Source: JASFRI01 sp050115015
Lineage (GTDB): Bacteria > Acidobacteriota > Polarisedimenticolia > CBDVAL01
Reading direction: 5' to 3'
Length of the DNA stretch: 13,341 nt
Assembly (NCBI GenBank): GCA_050115015.1
Contig: JASFRI010000071.1
Coordinates: 1-13,341 of the forward strand
The first letter of the stretch is position 1; each line of letters begins with the position of its first letter. A model generated the notes under the pieces. It searched no databases and had not been told where the DNA came from. It worked only from the letters and a program-made list of their open reading frames with translations. The position numbers and the translations under genes were made by a program. This document shows, piece by piece, positions 1 to 5,706 of the stretch.

Positions 1-287
1 CCCTCCGTCCGGACGGAGTCGATCAGGTCGTTGAGCCGGTTGATGCAGCGCAGCAACGTCGACTTGCCGCAGCCCGACGGGCCGATGAAGGCGGTGATCT
101 TCTTCTCCGGGATCTCCAGGGAGATCCGTTCCAGGGCCTGGGCCGTCCCGTACCAGAGAGACAGGTCGTCCACCGTCAGGATCGGGTCCTGGATCTCCGG
201 CTCCTGCGCCGCGCTGTTCTCGGCCATGTCGGTCTCCGGCTCCTCCGGGGTCACCCTGTCAGTCCCCGGGGCCATCTCGGTCTTCAT
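1..287 (-). CDS. pstB: PstB, phosphate ABC transporter ATP-binding protein (N-terminal 95 residues, runs off window)
   Basis: This is the cytoplasmic ATPase that drives phosphate import through PstC/PstA. Only the first 95 codons are present; the gene continues past the left edge. The Walker A motif GPSGCGKST is at residues 69-77, followed by LLRCINRLND, a typical PstB sequence. The core begins near residue 36 (ILTVDDLSLWYG). An N-terminal tail of about 35 acidic, low-complexity residues precedes it and is longer than in E. coli PstB. The start ATG at 287 is chosen because GGGAGG lies 5 nt upstream; ATGs at 275 and 227 are in-frame alternatives. Only 13 nt separate it from the pstA stop, so it is the last visible gene of the pst operon. 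Whether phoU follows cannot be seen. Confidence 0.96.
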   Translation of the reverse strand, partial: MKTEMAPGTDRVTPEEPETDMAENSAAQEPEIQDPILTVDDLSLWYGTAQALERISLEIPEKKITAFIGPSGCGKSTLLRCINRLNDLIDSVRTE

Positions 288-300
288 CGGTCCCTCCCGT

Positions 301-1926
301 TCATACGGCGCTGGAGGCGTACTTCCGCCGCAGGTGGTTTCGCAGCCCGATGGCCACCAGGTTCATCGTCGTCACCACCAGGATCAGCAGCAGCGCGGTG
401 GCGAATACGAGCGGCTTCGTCGCGTCCACGTTGGGGCTCTGGAACCCCACGTCGTAGATGTGGAAGCCGAGGTGCATGAATTTCCGCTCCAGGTGGATGA
501 AGGGGAAATGATGGTCGACGGGCAGGGACGGGGCCAGCTTCACCATTCCCACGATCATCAGGGGCGCCACCTCCCCCGCGGCCCGGGCCATCGCCAGGAT
601 CACCCCCGTCAGGATCCCGGGCGCCGCGGCGGGGATCACCACGCGCCAGGTCGTCTCGAACTTCGTGGCGCCCAGGGCCAGGGACCCCTCCCGGGTGATG
701 CGGGGGACGGAGGCGAGTCCCTCCTCGGTGGCCACGATGACCACCGGCACCGTCAGCAGCGCCAGGGTCAGGCTCGCCCAGAGGATGCCGCCGGTCCCGT
801 ACGTCGGCGTGGGCAGCGCCTCGGGATAGAAGATGCGATCGATGGTGCCCCCGACCAGGTAGACGAAGAAGCCGAGCCCGAACACGCCGAAGACGATGGA
901 GGGGACCCCGGCCAGGTTGTTCACGGCGATCCGGACCGTGCGCACCAGGGGGCCCTGCCGGGCGTACTCGCGGAGATAGAGGGCCGCGAGCACCCCGAAG
1001 GGCACCACCGCGAAGGACATCAGGAAGACCATCATCACGGTCCCGAAGATCGCGGGGAAGATCCCCCCCTCGGTGTTCGATTCCCTCGGCTGTCCCGCCA
1101 CGAACTCCCAGACGCGGGACAGGTACACGCTGCAGGTCGTCAGCAAGCCCGAGGAGTTGGGCCAGACCGCGCGGACGACGTTGCCCACCGGCACCTCGAG
1201 GCGTTGTCCGTCCGCGGTCTCGAGCACCGCCGTCTCGGCGACCAGCTCCTTCCTCATGGCGAACAGCCGTGCCTCCAGGGTCTCGTAGCGATCCTGGAGC
1301 GTGTCGATCTCCTCGTCGAGCTCGGCCTGCCGCTCCGCTCGCTCCTCCCGGGAGAGGTCGAGGCCCTCGAGACGGCGGCCCTCCAGGCGCAGGCGCTCCA
1401 TCCGGTAGTTGACCTCGCCGATCGCCCCCTTCTCCAGATCGCGGATCGCCTCCAGCTCCTCGAGCTTCCGCGGGTGGATCTTCGCGAACGACCGTCGCGC
1501 CTCCTCCGGACCGCCGGCGAGCACGTTCTCGTCCCGCCGGATCTCGACGAGGGTCCCGTAGGCGTTCCCCCACTCCATACGCTCCAGGACCACCGCCTCC
1601 GCCGGCCGCGTGCGCTCGACGATCTCCGGCTCGTCGATCCAGATGAAGTCGGCGCCGGACAGGTCCCGGTTTCCGACCTTCATCTGGATGCGCTCGCTTC
1701 CCGCCGGAACCTCCGGGCCCGGGGGGATCGGCTCACGGTCCTGGATCTCCCCGAGCTGGCGGCTTCCGTCGCGGAGCTCCACGAGCACCAGGTCCTTCTG
1801 CCAGAAGTAGCCCAGCCCGTGGACCCCGAGCAGCACGAGCAGCGCCATCACCCCCACCAGGTTCAGGGCCAGCGCGCCGGCACACAGCGAGGTCAGCGAC
1901 TCGCCGAGCCGGTCGCGGTTGCTCAT
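301..1926 (-). CDS. pstA: PstA, phosphate ABC transporter permease, long form with periplasmic coiled-coil insert
   Basis: This is an inner-membrane permease subunit of the phosphate importer, 541 aa against about 300 in E. coli. The first membrane segment is at about residues 14-40. Residues about 43-290 form a predicted periplasmic insert, with a charged Glu/Arg-rich coiled coil at about 152-232 (for example ERAERQAELDEEIDTLQDRY). The permease core follows: membrane segments at about 290-316, 335-358, 380-400, 438-460 and 505-528, with the cytoplasmic EAA loop at 401-437 (EEGLASVPRITREGSLALGA) that docks on PstB. Long PstA forms occur in other Gram-negative phyla. The ATG at 1926 lacks a good Shine-Dalgarno. 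An in-frame GTG at 1941, five codons upstream, shares one base with the pstC stop (TAGTG) and has GGAG 5 nt ahead, so it may be the true, coupled start. Confidence 0.95.
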   Translation of the reverse strand: MSNRDRLGESLTSLCAGALALNLVGVMALLVLLGVHGLGYFWQKDLVLVELRDGSRQLGEIQDREPIPPGPEVPAGSERIQMKVGNRDLSGADFIWIDEPEIVERTRPAEAVVLERMEWGNAYGTLVEIRRDENVLAGGPEEARRSFAKIHPRKLEELEAIRDLEKGAIGEVNYRMERLRLEGRRLEGLDLSREERAERQAELDEEIDTLQDRYETLEARLFAMRKELVAETAVLETADGQRLEVPVGNVVRAVWPNSSGLLTTCSVYLSRVWEFVAGQPRESNTEGGIFPAIFGTVMMVFLMSFAVVPFGVLAALYLREYARQGPLVRTVRIAVNNLAGVPSIVFGVFGLGFFVYLVGGTIDRIFYPEALPTPTYGTGGILWASLTLALLTVPVVIVATEEGLASVPRITREGSLALGATKFETTWRVVIPAAAPGILTGVILAMARAAGEVAPLMIVGMVKLAPSLPVDHHFPFIHLERKFMHLGFHIYDVGFQSPNVDATKPLVFATALLLILVVTTMNLVAIGLRNHLRRKYASSAV

Positions 1927-1940
1927 TCCGGCCCGGGTCA

Positions 1941-4190
1941 CTAGAGCTCCGCGTAGCGCCGGCGAAGCCGCTGTCGCACCATCTCGGCGGCGGTGTTGAC
2001 CAAGAAGGTGAGCACGAAGAGCAGGAGAGCGGCGAGGAACAGCGTCCGGTACAGGGTGCCCCCCACCGGCGCCTCCGGGATCTCCACCGCGATGTTCGCC
2101 GACAGGGTGCGGAAGCCGTTGAACGGGCTCCAGTCCAGGATCGGGGTGTTCCCGGTGGCCATCAGGACGATCATCGTCTCGCCGATGGCCCGGCCGAACC
2201 CGACCATGATCCCCGAGAAGATCCCGGGGCTCGCGGTGGGCAGGACCACCTGGGTCACCGTCTGCCAGCGGTTGGCGCCGAGGGCCAGGGAGCCGCTCGT
2301 GAGGCTGCGGGGGACGTTGGAGAACGCGTCCTCGGCGATCGCGAAGATGATCGGGATCACCGCGAAGCCCATCGCCAGGCCGACCACGATGGCGTTCCGC
2401 TGGTCGTAGGTCATGCCGGTGGAGGCCAGCAGCCAGGCCTGGAAATCGCCGCCGAACAGGAGCCGCTCCACGCCACCGCCGAGACCCAGGCAGGCCCAGA
2501 TCCCCGCCACCAGCACGACGCAGTGCACGGCCACCTCCGCGCCGTCCGGCCAGCGGTTCCGCACCCGCCGCGGCAGACGGCGCCAGGCCAGGCCGGCCGC
2601 CAGGATGAGCGCCGGGAGCACCGGGATCATCAGCAGCAGGGCGGGGAAGACCTTCTCGATCCGGGGCGCCAGCCAGAGCCCCGCGAGGAAGCCCAGCACC
2701 ACGCTGGGGAGCGCCGCCATGATCTCGACCGTCGGCTTGACGATCCGGCGGAAGCGCGGATGCATGAACTGCGAGGTATACATCGCCGCCAGCACCGCCA
2801 GGGGGATCGACAGGGCGAGGGAGTAGAGGGTGCCCTTCAGCGTGCCGACCAGCAGCGGCACCAGGCTCAGCTTGGGCTCGAAGTCGTCCGTTCCGCCGGA
2901 GGACTGCCAGACGTACTCCGGCTCCGGGTAGCCCTCGTACCAGATTCTCCCGAACAGGGCCGCGAGGCTGATCTCGGGATGGGGGTTGTGGATGTCCAGC
3001 GCCGCGATCCGGCCCGGGCCGGCCACGTAGGCGCCGTCCGCCTTCGGCGCGAACACCAGCGCTTGCACCGGGGCGACGGGGGATTTGCCGGTCCAGAGCG
3101 TCCGTCCCGAGGTGGAGTGGTGCAGCCCCAGCTTGCCGGTCTCGTCGGCCACCAGGAAGCCCTTGTTCCGGCCGGACCGTCGGACGAAGCGGATTGCGCC
3201 GGGATAGGGCTCGAAGGCCCGGATACGCTCGATGCGGAAGCTGCCGTCCTCCTGCCGGACGGGGAACCAGATGCCGAGGCTCCCGTCCTCCTGTCCCACC
3301 ACCAGGGACCGCTGTCCGAGGAGCAGGGTCAGGGCGGTGACCTCGGCGCCGCCGGCATCCACGACCTGGAGCTCCCCCGGCACGCCGTCGTTCAGCCGCC
3401 ACCAGGCCAGCTGTCCGTCCTCGGTGCCGCCGTACAGGTTGCGGGCATCACGGTCCACGGCGATCGCGGTGAGCCGCAGGGAGGAAGGCCCTTCCCAGCG
3501 ATCCTCGGAGGTCGTCCGCTCGCCGGTGAGGAAGGACTCCTCCACCGTGCGGCGAACCACCACGATGCGGCCGTCCTCCAGCTGCGCCGCGGCGATCAGC
3601 CCGCCGTCGTCATTTGCGGCGGCCGTGAATACGGTCGCGTCCACGCCCGAGGGGTCCAGGACGACCTCGCTGACCTCCGGCGGCTCCGGGGCCATCCGCC
3701 GCTCGTCGCCCTCGTAGGAGGTCTTCCAGCGGATCGGAAGGACCAGCAGCCGTCCGTCTCCGGCGGACCCGAGGAGCAGCTCCCCCTCCGCGGTTCCCAT
3801 CCGCGGCAGCGCGGTACCGAAGACCGATTCCTCCAGGACCACGGCACCGTCCCCGGTGCGCTGCACCCGCAACGTACCGTCCCCGGTCAGGGACGCCACA
3901 TGGGTCCGGAAGGGATCCACCGCCATGGCACCGACGGTGAGATCCGGGTCGGTCGGGATCCCACCGGAGAGCTGGACCCGCGCCGGCAACGTCAGCGGGA
4001 CCACCTCGATCAGGATGAAGACCAGGATCCCCAGGATGCTCGCGATGATGCCGAGTCCACCGGCGGTCACCACCCAGCGGGCGAGGCGATCCGAAAGCAG
4101 GCGCACCGGCGCGGTCCGGTGCGGCACACCGGGGCGGTCGGCCGGTCGGACTTCCGGCTCGGGAAGCTGGGTCGCGGGGTTCGTGGTCAT
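1941..4190 (-). CDS. pstC: PstC, phosphate ABC transporter permease, long form with periplasmic beta-propeller-like insert
   Basis: This is an inner-membrane permease subunit pairing with PstA, 749 aa against about 320 in E. coli. Residues 1-38 are cytoplasmic and proline/arginine-rich; the first membrane segment is at about 39-66. Residues about 75-400 hold repeated DG-beta units (DGTLRVQ, DGRLLVLP, DGRIVVV, DGQLAWW, DGSLGIW, TGKLGLH, GRIAALD) at roughly 40-60 residue intervals, resembling a WD40/YVTN-type propeller that would lie in the periplasm. The permease core starts at about 440, with the EAA loop at 620-657 (EDAFSNVPRSLTSGSLALGA). The ATG at 4190 has no recognisable Shine-Dalgarno, and no better start is seen nearby. 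Together with the hairpin between pstS and pstC this could keep permease levels below those of PstS. It overlaps or abuts pstA by its stop codon. Confidence 0.95.
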   Translation of the reverse strand: MTTNPATQLPEPEVRPADRPGVPHRTAPVRLLSDRLARWVVTAGGLGIIASILGILVFILIEVVPLTLPARVQLSGGIPTDPDLTVGAMAVDPFRTHVASLTGDGTLRVQRTGDGAVVLEESVFGTALPRMGTAEGELLLGSAGDGRLLVLPIRWKTSYEGDERRMAPEPPEVSEVVLDPSGVDATVFTAAANDDGGLIAAAQLEDGRIVVVRRTVEESFLTGERTTSEDRWEGPSSLRLTAIAVDRDARNLYGGTEDGQLAWWRLNDGVPGELQVVDAGGAEVTALTLLLGQRSLVVGQEDGSLGIWFPVRQEDGSFRIERIRAFEPYPGAIRFVRRSGRNKGFLVADETGKLGLHHSTSGRTLWTGKSPVAPVQALVFAPKADGAYVAGPGRIAALDIHNPHPEISLAALFGRIWYEGYPEPEYVWQSSGGTDDFEPKLSLVPLLVGTLKGTLYSLALSIPLAVLAAMYTSQFMHPRFRRIVKPTVEIMAALPSVVLGFLAGLWLAPRIEKVFPALLLMIPVLPALILAAGLAWRRLPRRVRNRWPDGAEVAVHCVVLVAGIWACLGLGGGVERLLFGGDFQAWLLASTGMTYDQRNAIVVGLAMGFAVIPIIFAIAEDAFSNVPRSLTSGSLALGANRWQTVTQVVLPTASPGIFSGIMVGFGRAIGETMIVLMATGNTPILDWSPFNGFRTLSANIAVEIPEAPVGGTLYRTLFLAALLLFVLTFLVNTAAEMVRQRLRRRYAEL

Positions 4191-4256
4191 CGGGAAACAG
4201 GCGGATTCTACACGACCCGCAGCGTTCCGTGGAGCGCCGTGGCCAGGGCACGTCGA

Positions 4257-4283
4257 GGGGCCCGGGGCGTCGCTCCGGGCCCC
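4257..4283 (-). promoter_or_regulatory. Intercistronic hairpin between pstS and pstC
   Basis: The nine bases GGGGCCCGG at 4257-4265 pair perfectly with CCGGGCCCC at 4275-4283 around a 9-nt loop. No T tract follows on the minus strand (next bases CTCGACG), so it is not a standard intrinsic terminator. It sits 14 nt after the pstS stop. Stem-loops placed after the binding-protein gene in ABC operons are known to protect the upstream mRNA or cause partial termination, giving more binding protein than permease. That role is inferred here. Confidence 0.6.
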
Positions 4284-4297
4284 CTGGGTCGGGCCGG

Positions 4298-5272
4298 CTA
4301 CCGCAAGGCGGCGAGCTGGTCCTCGACGATCTTCTGCGTGATCGGAAGGTAGCCGTCCTTCAGGACCACTTGCTGTCCCTCCCGCGACAGGACGAAGGTG
4401 AGGAACTCCCGTCGCAGGGGATCGAGGGGCCCGCTCGGCGCCTTGTTGACGTACAGGTACAGGAAGCGTGCCAGGGGGTACTTGCCGGAGTAGACGGTCT
4501 CCGGATCGGTCCCCTGGAAGGGATCGCCCGCCTTCGCCGCCAGGCGGACCGTCTTGACGCCGGAGGTCTTGTACCCGATGCCGCTGTATCCGATGCCGTA
4601 GAGGTCCTCCGTGACGCCCTGGACGACCGAGGCGGATCCGGGCTGCTCCTTCACGGTGTCCTTGTAGTCCCCCTTGCAGAGGGCGTGGTCCTTGAAGTAG
4701 CCGTAGGTCCCGGACGCGGAATTGCGGCCGTACATGCTGATCGGCTTCTGGGCCCAGTCGCCGGTGAGGCCCAGATCCCCCCACGTGACGATGTCCTTCG
4801 CGCCGCCGCACTTCCGTGTCTTCGAGAAAACGGCGTCCACCTGCTCGAGGGTCAGCTGCTCGATCGGGTTGTCCTTGTGGACGTAGACCGCCAGGGCGTC
4901 GATGGCCACGGAGATGCGGGTCGGCTCGTATCCGAAGGCCGCATCGAAGTCATCCAGCTCCTTGCTCTTCATCTTCCGGCTCATCGGGCCGATCTGCGCC
5001 GTGCCCTGGATGAGGGCCGGGGGGGCGGTGGAGGAGCCCTTCCCCTCGATCTGGATCTTGACGTTCGGATAGATCCTCTGGAAACCCTCCGCCCAGAGCG
5101 TCATCAGGTTGTTCAGCGTGTCCGAGCCCACCGAGCTGAGGTTGCCCGAGACGCCGCTGGTCTTGTCGTAGGGGGCGATGGTGGCGTCCACCTCGACCGA
5201 CTGCGCGACGACGACGGCCGTCAGCGCCAGGCCGATGAGCGCAACGGCCAGGGTCCTGCCGAAAAACCGCAT
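4298..5272 (-). CDS. pstS: PstS, periplasmic phosphate-binding protein
   Basis: This protein captures inorganic phosphate in the periplasm and delivers it to PstCA; at 324 aa it has normal family length. It begins with a signal peptide: basic MRFFGR, hydrophobic residues about 7-22, and likely cleavage around VVAQS at 22-25. No lipobox cysteine is seen, so it should be soluble. Phosphate-contact segments typical of the family are SVGSDTLNNLM (47-57), GKGSSTAPPAL (77-87) and GRNSASGTYGYF (182-193). The cysteines at 155 and 199 could form a disulfide. The ATG at 5272 has the strongest ribosome site of the operon (GGGAGGTGA, 7 nt upstream). It is the first gene of the divergent pst operon; an 11-bp-pitch repeat array lies about 100-140 bp upstream. 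Confidence 0.97.
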   Translation of the reverse strand: MRFFGRTLAVALIGLALTAVVVAQSVEVDATIAPYDKTSGVSGNLSSVGSDTLNNLMTLWAEGFQRIYPNVKIQIEGKGSSTAPPALIQGTAQIGPMSRKMKSKELDDFDAAFGYEPTRISVAIDALAVYVHKDNPIEQLTLEQVDAVFSKTRKCGGAKDIVTWGDLGLTGDWAQKPISMYGRNSASGTYGYFKDHALCKGDYKDTVKEQPGSASVVQGVTEDLYGIGYSGIGYKTSGVKTVRLAAKAGDPFQGTDPETVYSGKYPLARFLYLYVNKAPSGPLDPLRREFLTFVLSREGQQVVLKDGYLPITQKIVEDQLAALR

Positions 5273-5369
5273 GGGATGTTCACCTCCCGTCGCGGCGCCG
5301 GAGCGCCGCCATCGAACCTGTAAAGAGCAGACTCTCGTGGCAGATTCCAACACGCGGGGTTTAGCCGGA

Positions 5370-5409
5370 CGTTACGATGATGTTAACTTCGTGTTAATTG
5401 CGTCTGACG
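5370..5409. promoter_or_regulatory. 11-bp-pitch repeat array, putative Pho operator for pst
   Basis: On the plus strand, CGTTACG (5370), TGTTAAC (5381), TGTTAAT (5392) and TCTGACG (5403) follow one another at exactly 11 bp, each a 7-mer plus a 4-bp spacer. On the minus strand the same DNA reads TTAACA-N5-TTAACA toward pstS. Direct repeats with an 11-bp period are the hallmark of PhoB/PhoP response-regulator sites (E. coli CTGTCAT-N4, Bacillus TTAACA-like). It lies about 98-137 bp upstream of the pstS ATG. No convincing -10 could be placed for pst, so the exact promoter is open. Confidence 0.5.
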
Positions 5410-5433
5410 GCGCCCCGCGCAAGCGTTCCCGAT

Positions 5434-5478
5434 CGGTCACCCGAACGCCCCCGGACCGTCATCAGCCCCCGCTAGATT
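5434..5478 (+). promoter_or_regulatory. PHO-box-like promoter upstream of candidate small RNA
   Basis: Half-sites CGGTCAC (5434) and CCGTCAT (5456) each match the E. coli consensus CTGTCAT/C at 6 of 7 positions; they are 22 bp apart with a degenerate middle unit ACGCCCC (5445), so the pitch is 11 bp. The last unit is followed by exactly 10 nt and then TAGATT (5473-5478), a fair -10. In E. coli phoA and pstS the PHO box also ends 10 nt before the -10. The block 5436-5479 aligns without gaps to 11354-11397 (32 of 44 bases identical by hand count). Confidence 0.5.
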
Positions 5479-5484
5479 CGAGGA

Positions 5485-5573
5485 GGCTCCCCCGAGGGAG
5501 CGGACGGCACTTCATCGCGATGGTGCCTCGTCGTTTCGGGCGCGCTCCCGCCCCGGGGGGCGCGCCCTTTTTT
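5485..5573 (+). ncRNA. Candidate small RNA (about 89 nt) with three hairpins
   Basis: The start is placed about 7 nt after the TAGATT -10; the end is the T tract. Hairpin 1 is GCTCCC/GGGAGC (5486-5501) with a CCGA loop. Hairpin 2 pairs 5503-5510 with 5523-5532 through a 2-nt bulge, with an inner CAT/ATG extension. Hairpin 3 is the terminator (5538-5567) followed by T6. There is no start codon with a ribosome site and no credible short ORF. Because everything to the left is transcribed on the other strand, this plus-strand terminator needs a transcript that begins inside the intergenic region. I recognise no known RNA family. It could instead be an attenuated leader of the receptor gene. The C-rich stem-loop is complementary to GGGAG-type ribosome sites nearby, but targeting is speculation. 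Confidence 0.45.
5538..5573 (+). terminator. Intrinsic terminator with T6 tract
   Basis: A perfect 8-bp GC stem, GGGCGCGC (5538-5545) with GCGCGCCC (5560-5567), encloses a 14-nt loop and is followed directly by TTTTTT (5568-5573). It works only on the plus strand: the minus strand has no T tract after the stem. It ends the candidate small RNA and would insulate the receptor promoter downstream. Confidence 0.85.
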
Positions 5574-5602
5574 GTGCCTGTGTCCGACAGCCGCCGAGGC
5601 TC

Positions 5603-5658
5603 TTTTTACAGCCTGTTAACACGCCTGCCATCCGCATGTCACGTGAATGGCAAAACAT
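5603..5658 (+). promoter_or_regulatory. PHO-box promoter of the TonB-dependent receptor
   Basis: CTGCCATCCGCATGTCAC (5625-5642) matches the E. coli PHO box at 12 of 14 half-site positions (CTGTCAT-N4-CTGTCAC). Exactly 10 nt later comes AAACAT (5653-5658), the only AT-rich hexamer nearby and a possible -10, which would place the transcript start near 5665, about 42 nt before the receptor start codon. Upstream, TTTACA (5605) and TTAACA (5616) add two more elements at 11-bp pitch. Pho control of the receptor is inferred from this pattern. Confidence 0.6.
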
Positions 5659-5706
5659 CCGTCCCCGGACCCGCTCCTATCCCGACGTGCCGCGTTGTGA
5701 ACCGGA

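Larger units (their letters stand above)
5273..5706. other. Divergent regulatory intergenic region (434 bp)
   Basis: No protein-coding gene is supported here. From left to right it holds the pstS leader with its ribosome site; an AT-rich 11-bp-pitch repeat array (5370-5409); a PHO-box-like promoter reading right (5434-5478); a predicted structured RNA ending in a T6 terminator (5485-5573); a second repeat array with a good PHO box and -10 (5603-5658); and the leader of the TonB-dependent receptor. The patches TGTTAACTTCGTGTTAATT and CTTTTTACAGCCTGTTAACA stand out in otherwise GC-rich DNA. Confidence 0.8.

Noticed and set aside
284..1573. 429-codon minus-strand frame inside pstA
   Set aside because: It is a Gly/Arg/Pro-rich shadow frame of pstA with no recognisable motif.
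31..1944. Long open frame on the plus strand opposite pstB/pstA, and similar long plus-strand frames opposite pstC
   Set aside because: The translations are low-complexity, rich in Arg, His, Gly and Pro, which is typical of the complement of GC-rich genes; the minus strand encodes clear Pst proteins.
5647..5700. Short upstream ORF (17 codons from ATG 5647, stop TGA 5698) as a leader peptide of the receptor gene
   Set aside because: It has no ribosome site, and its ATG lies upstream of the transcript start predicted from the PHO box and -10, so it would not be in the mRNA.
5480..5706. Cobalamin or other known riboswitch ahead of the TonB receptor
   Set aside because: No B12-box-like conserved core was found; the region before the terminator is under 100 nt, and a separate promoter lies after it.
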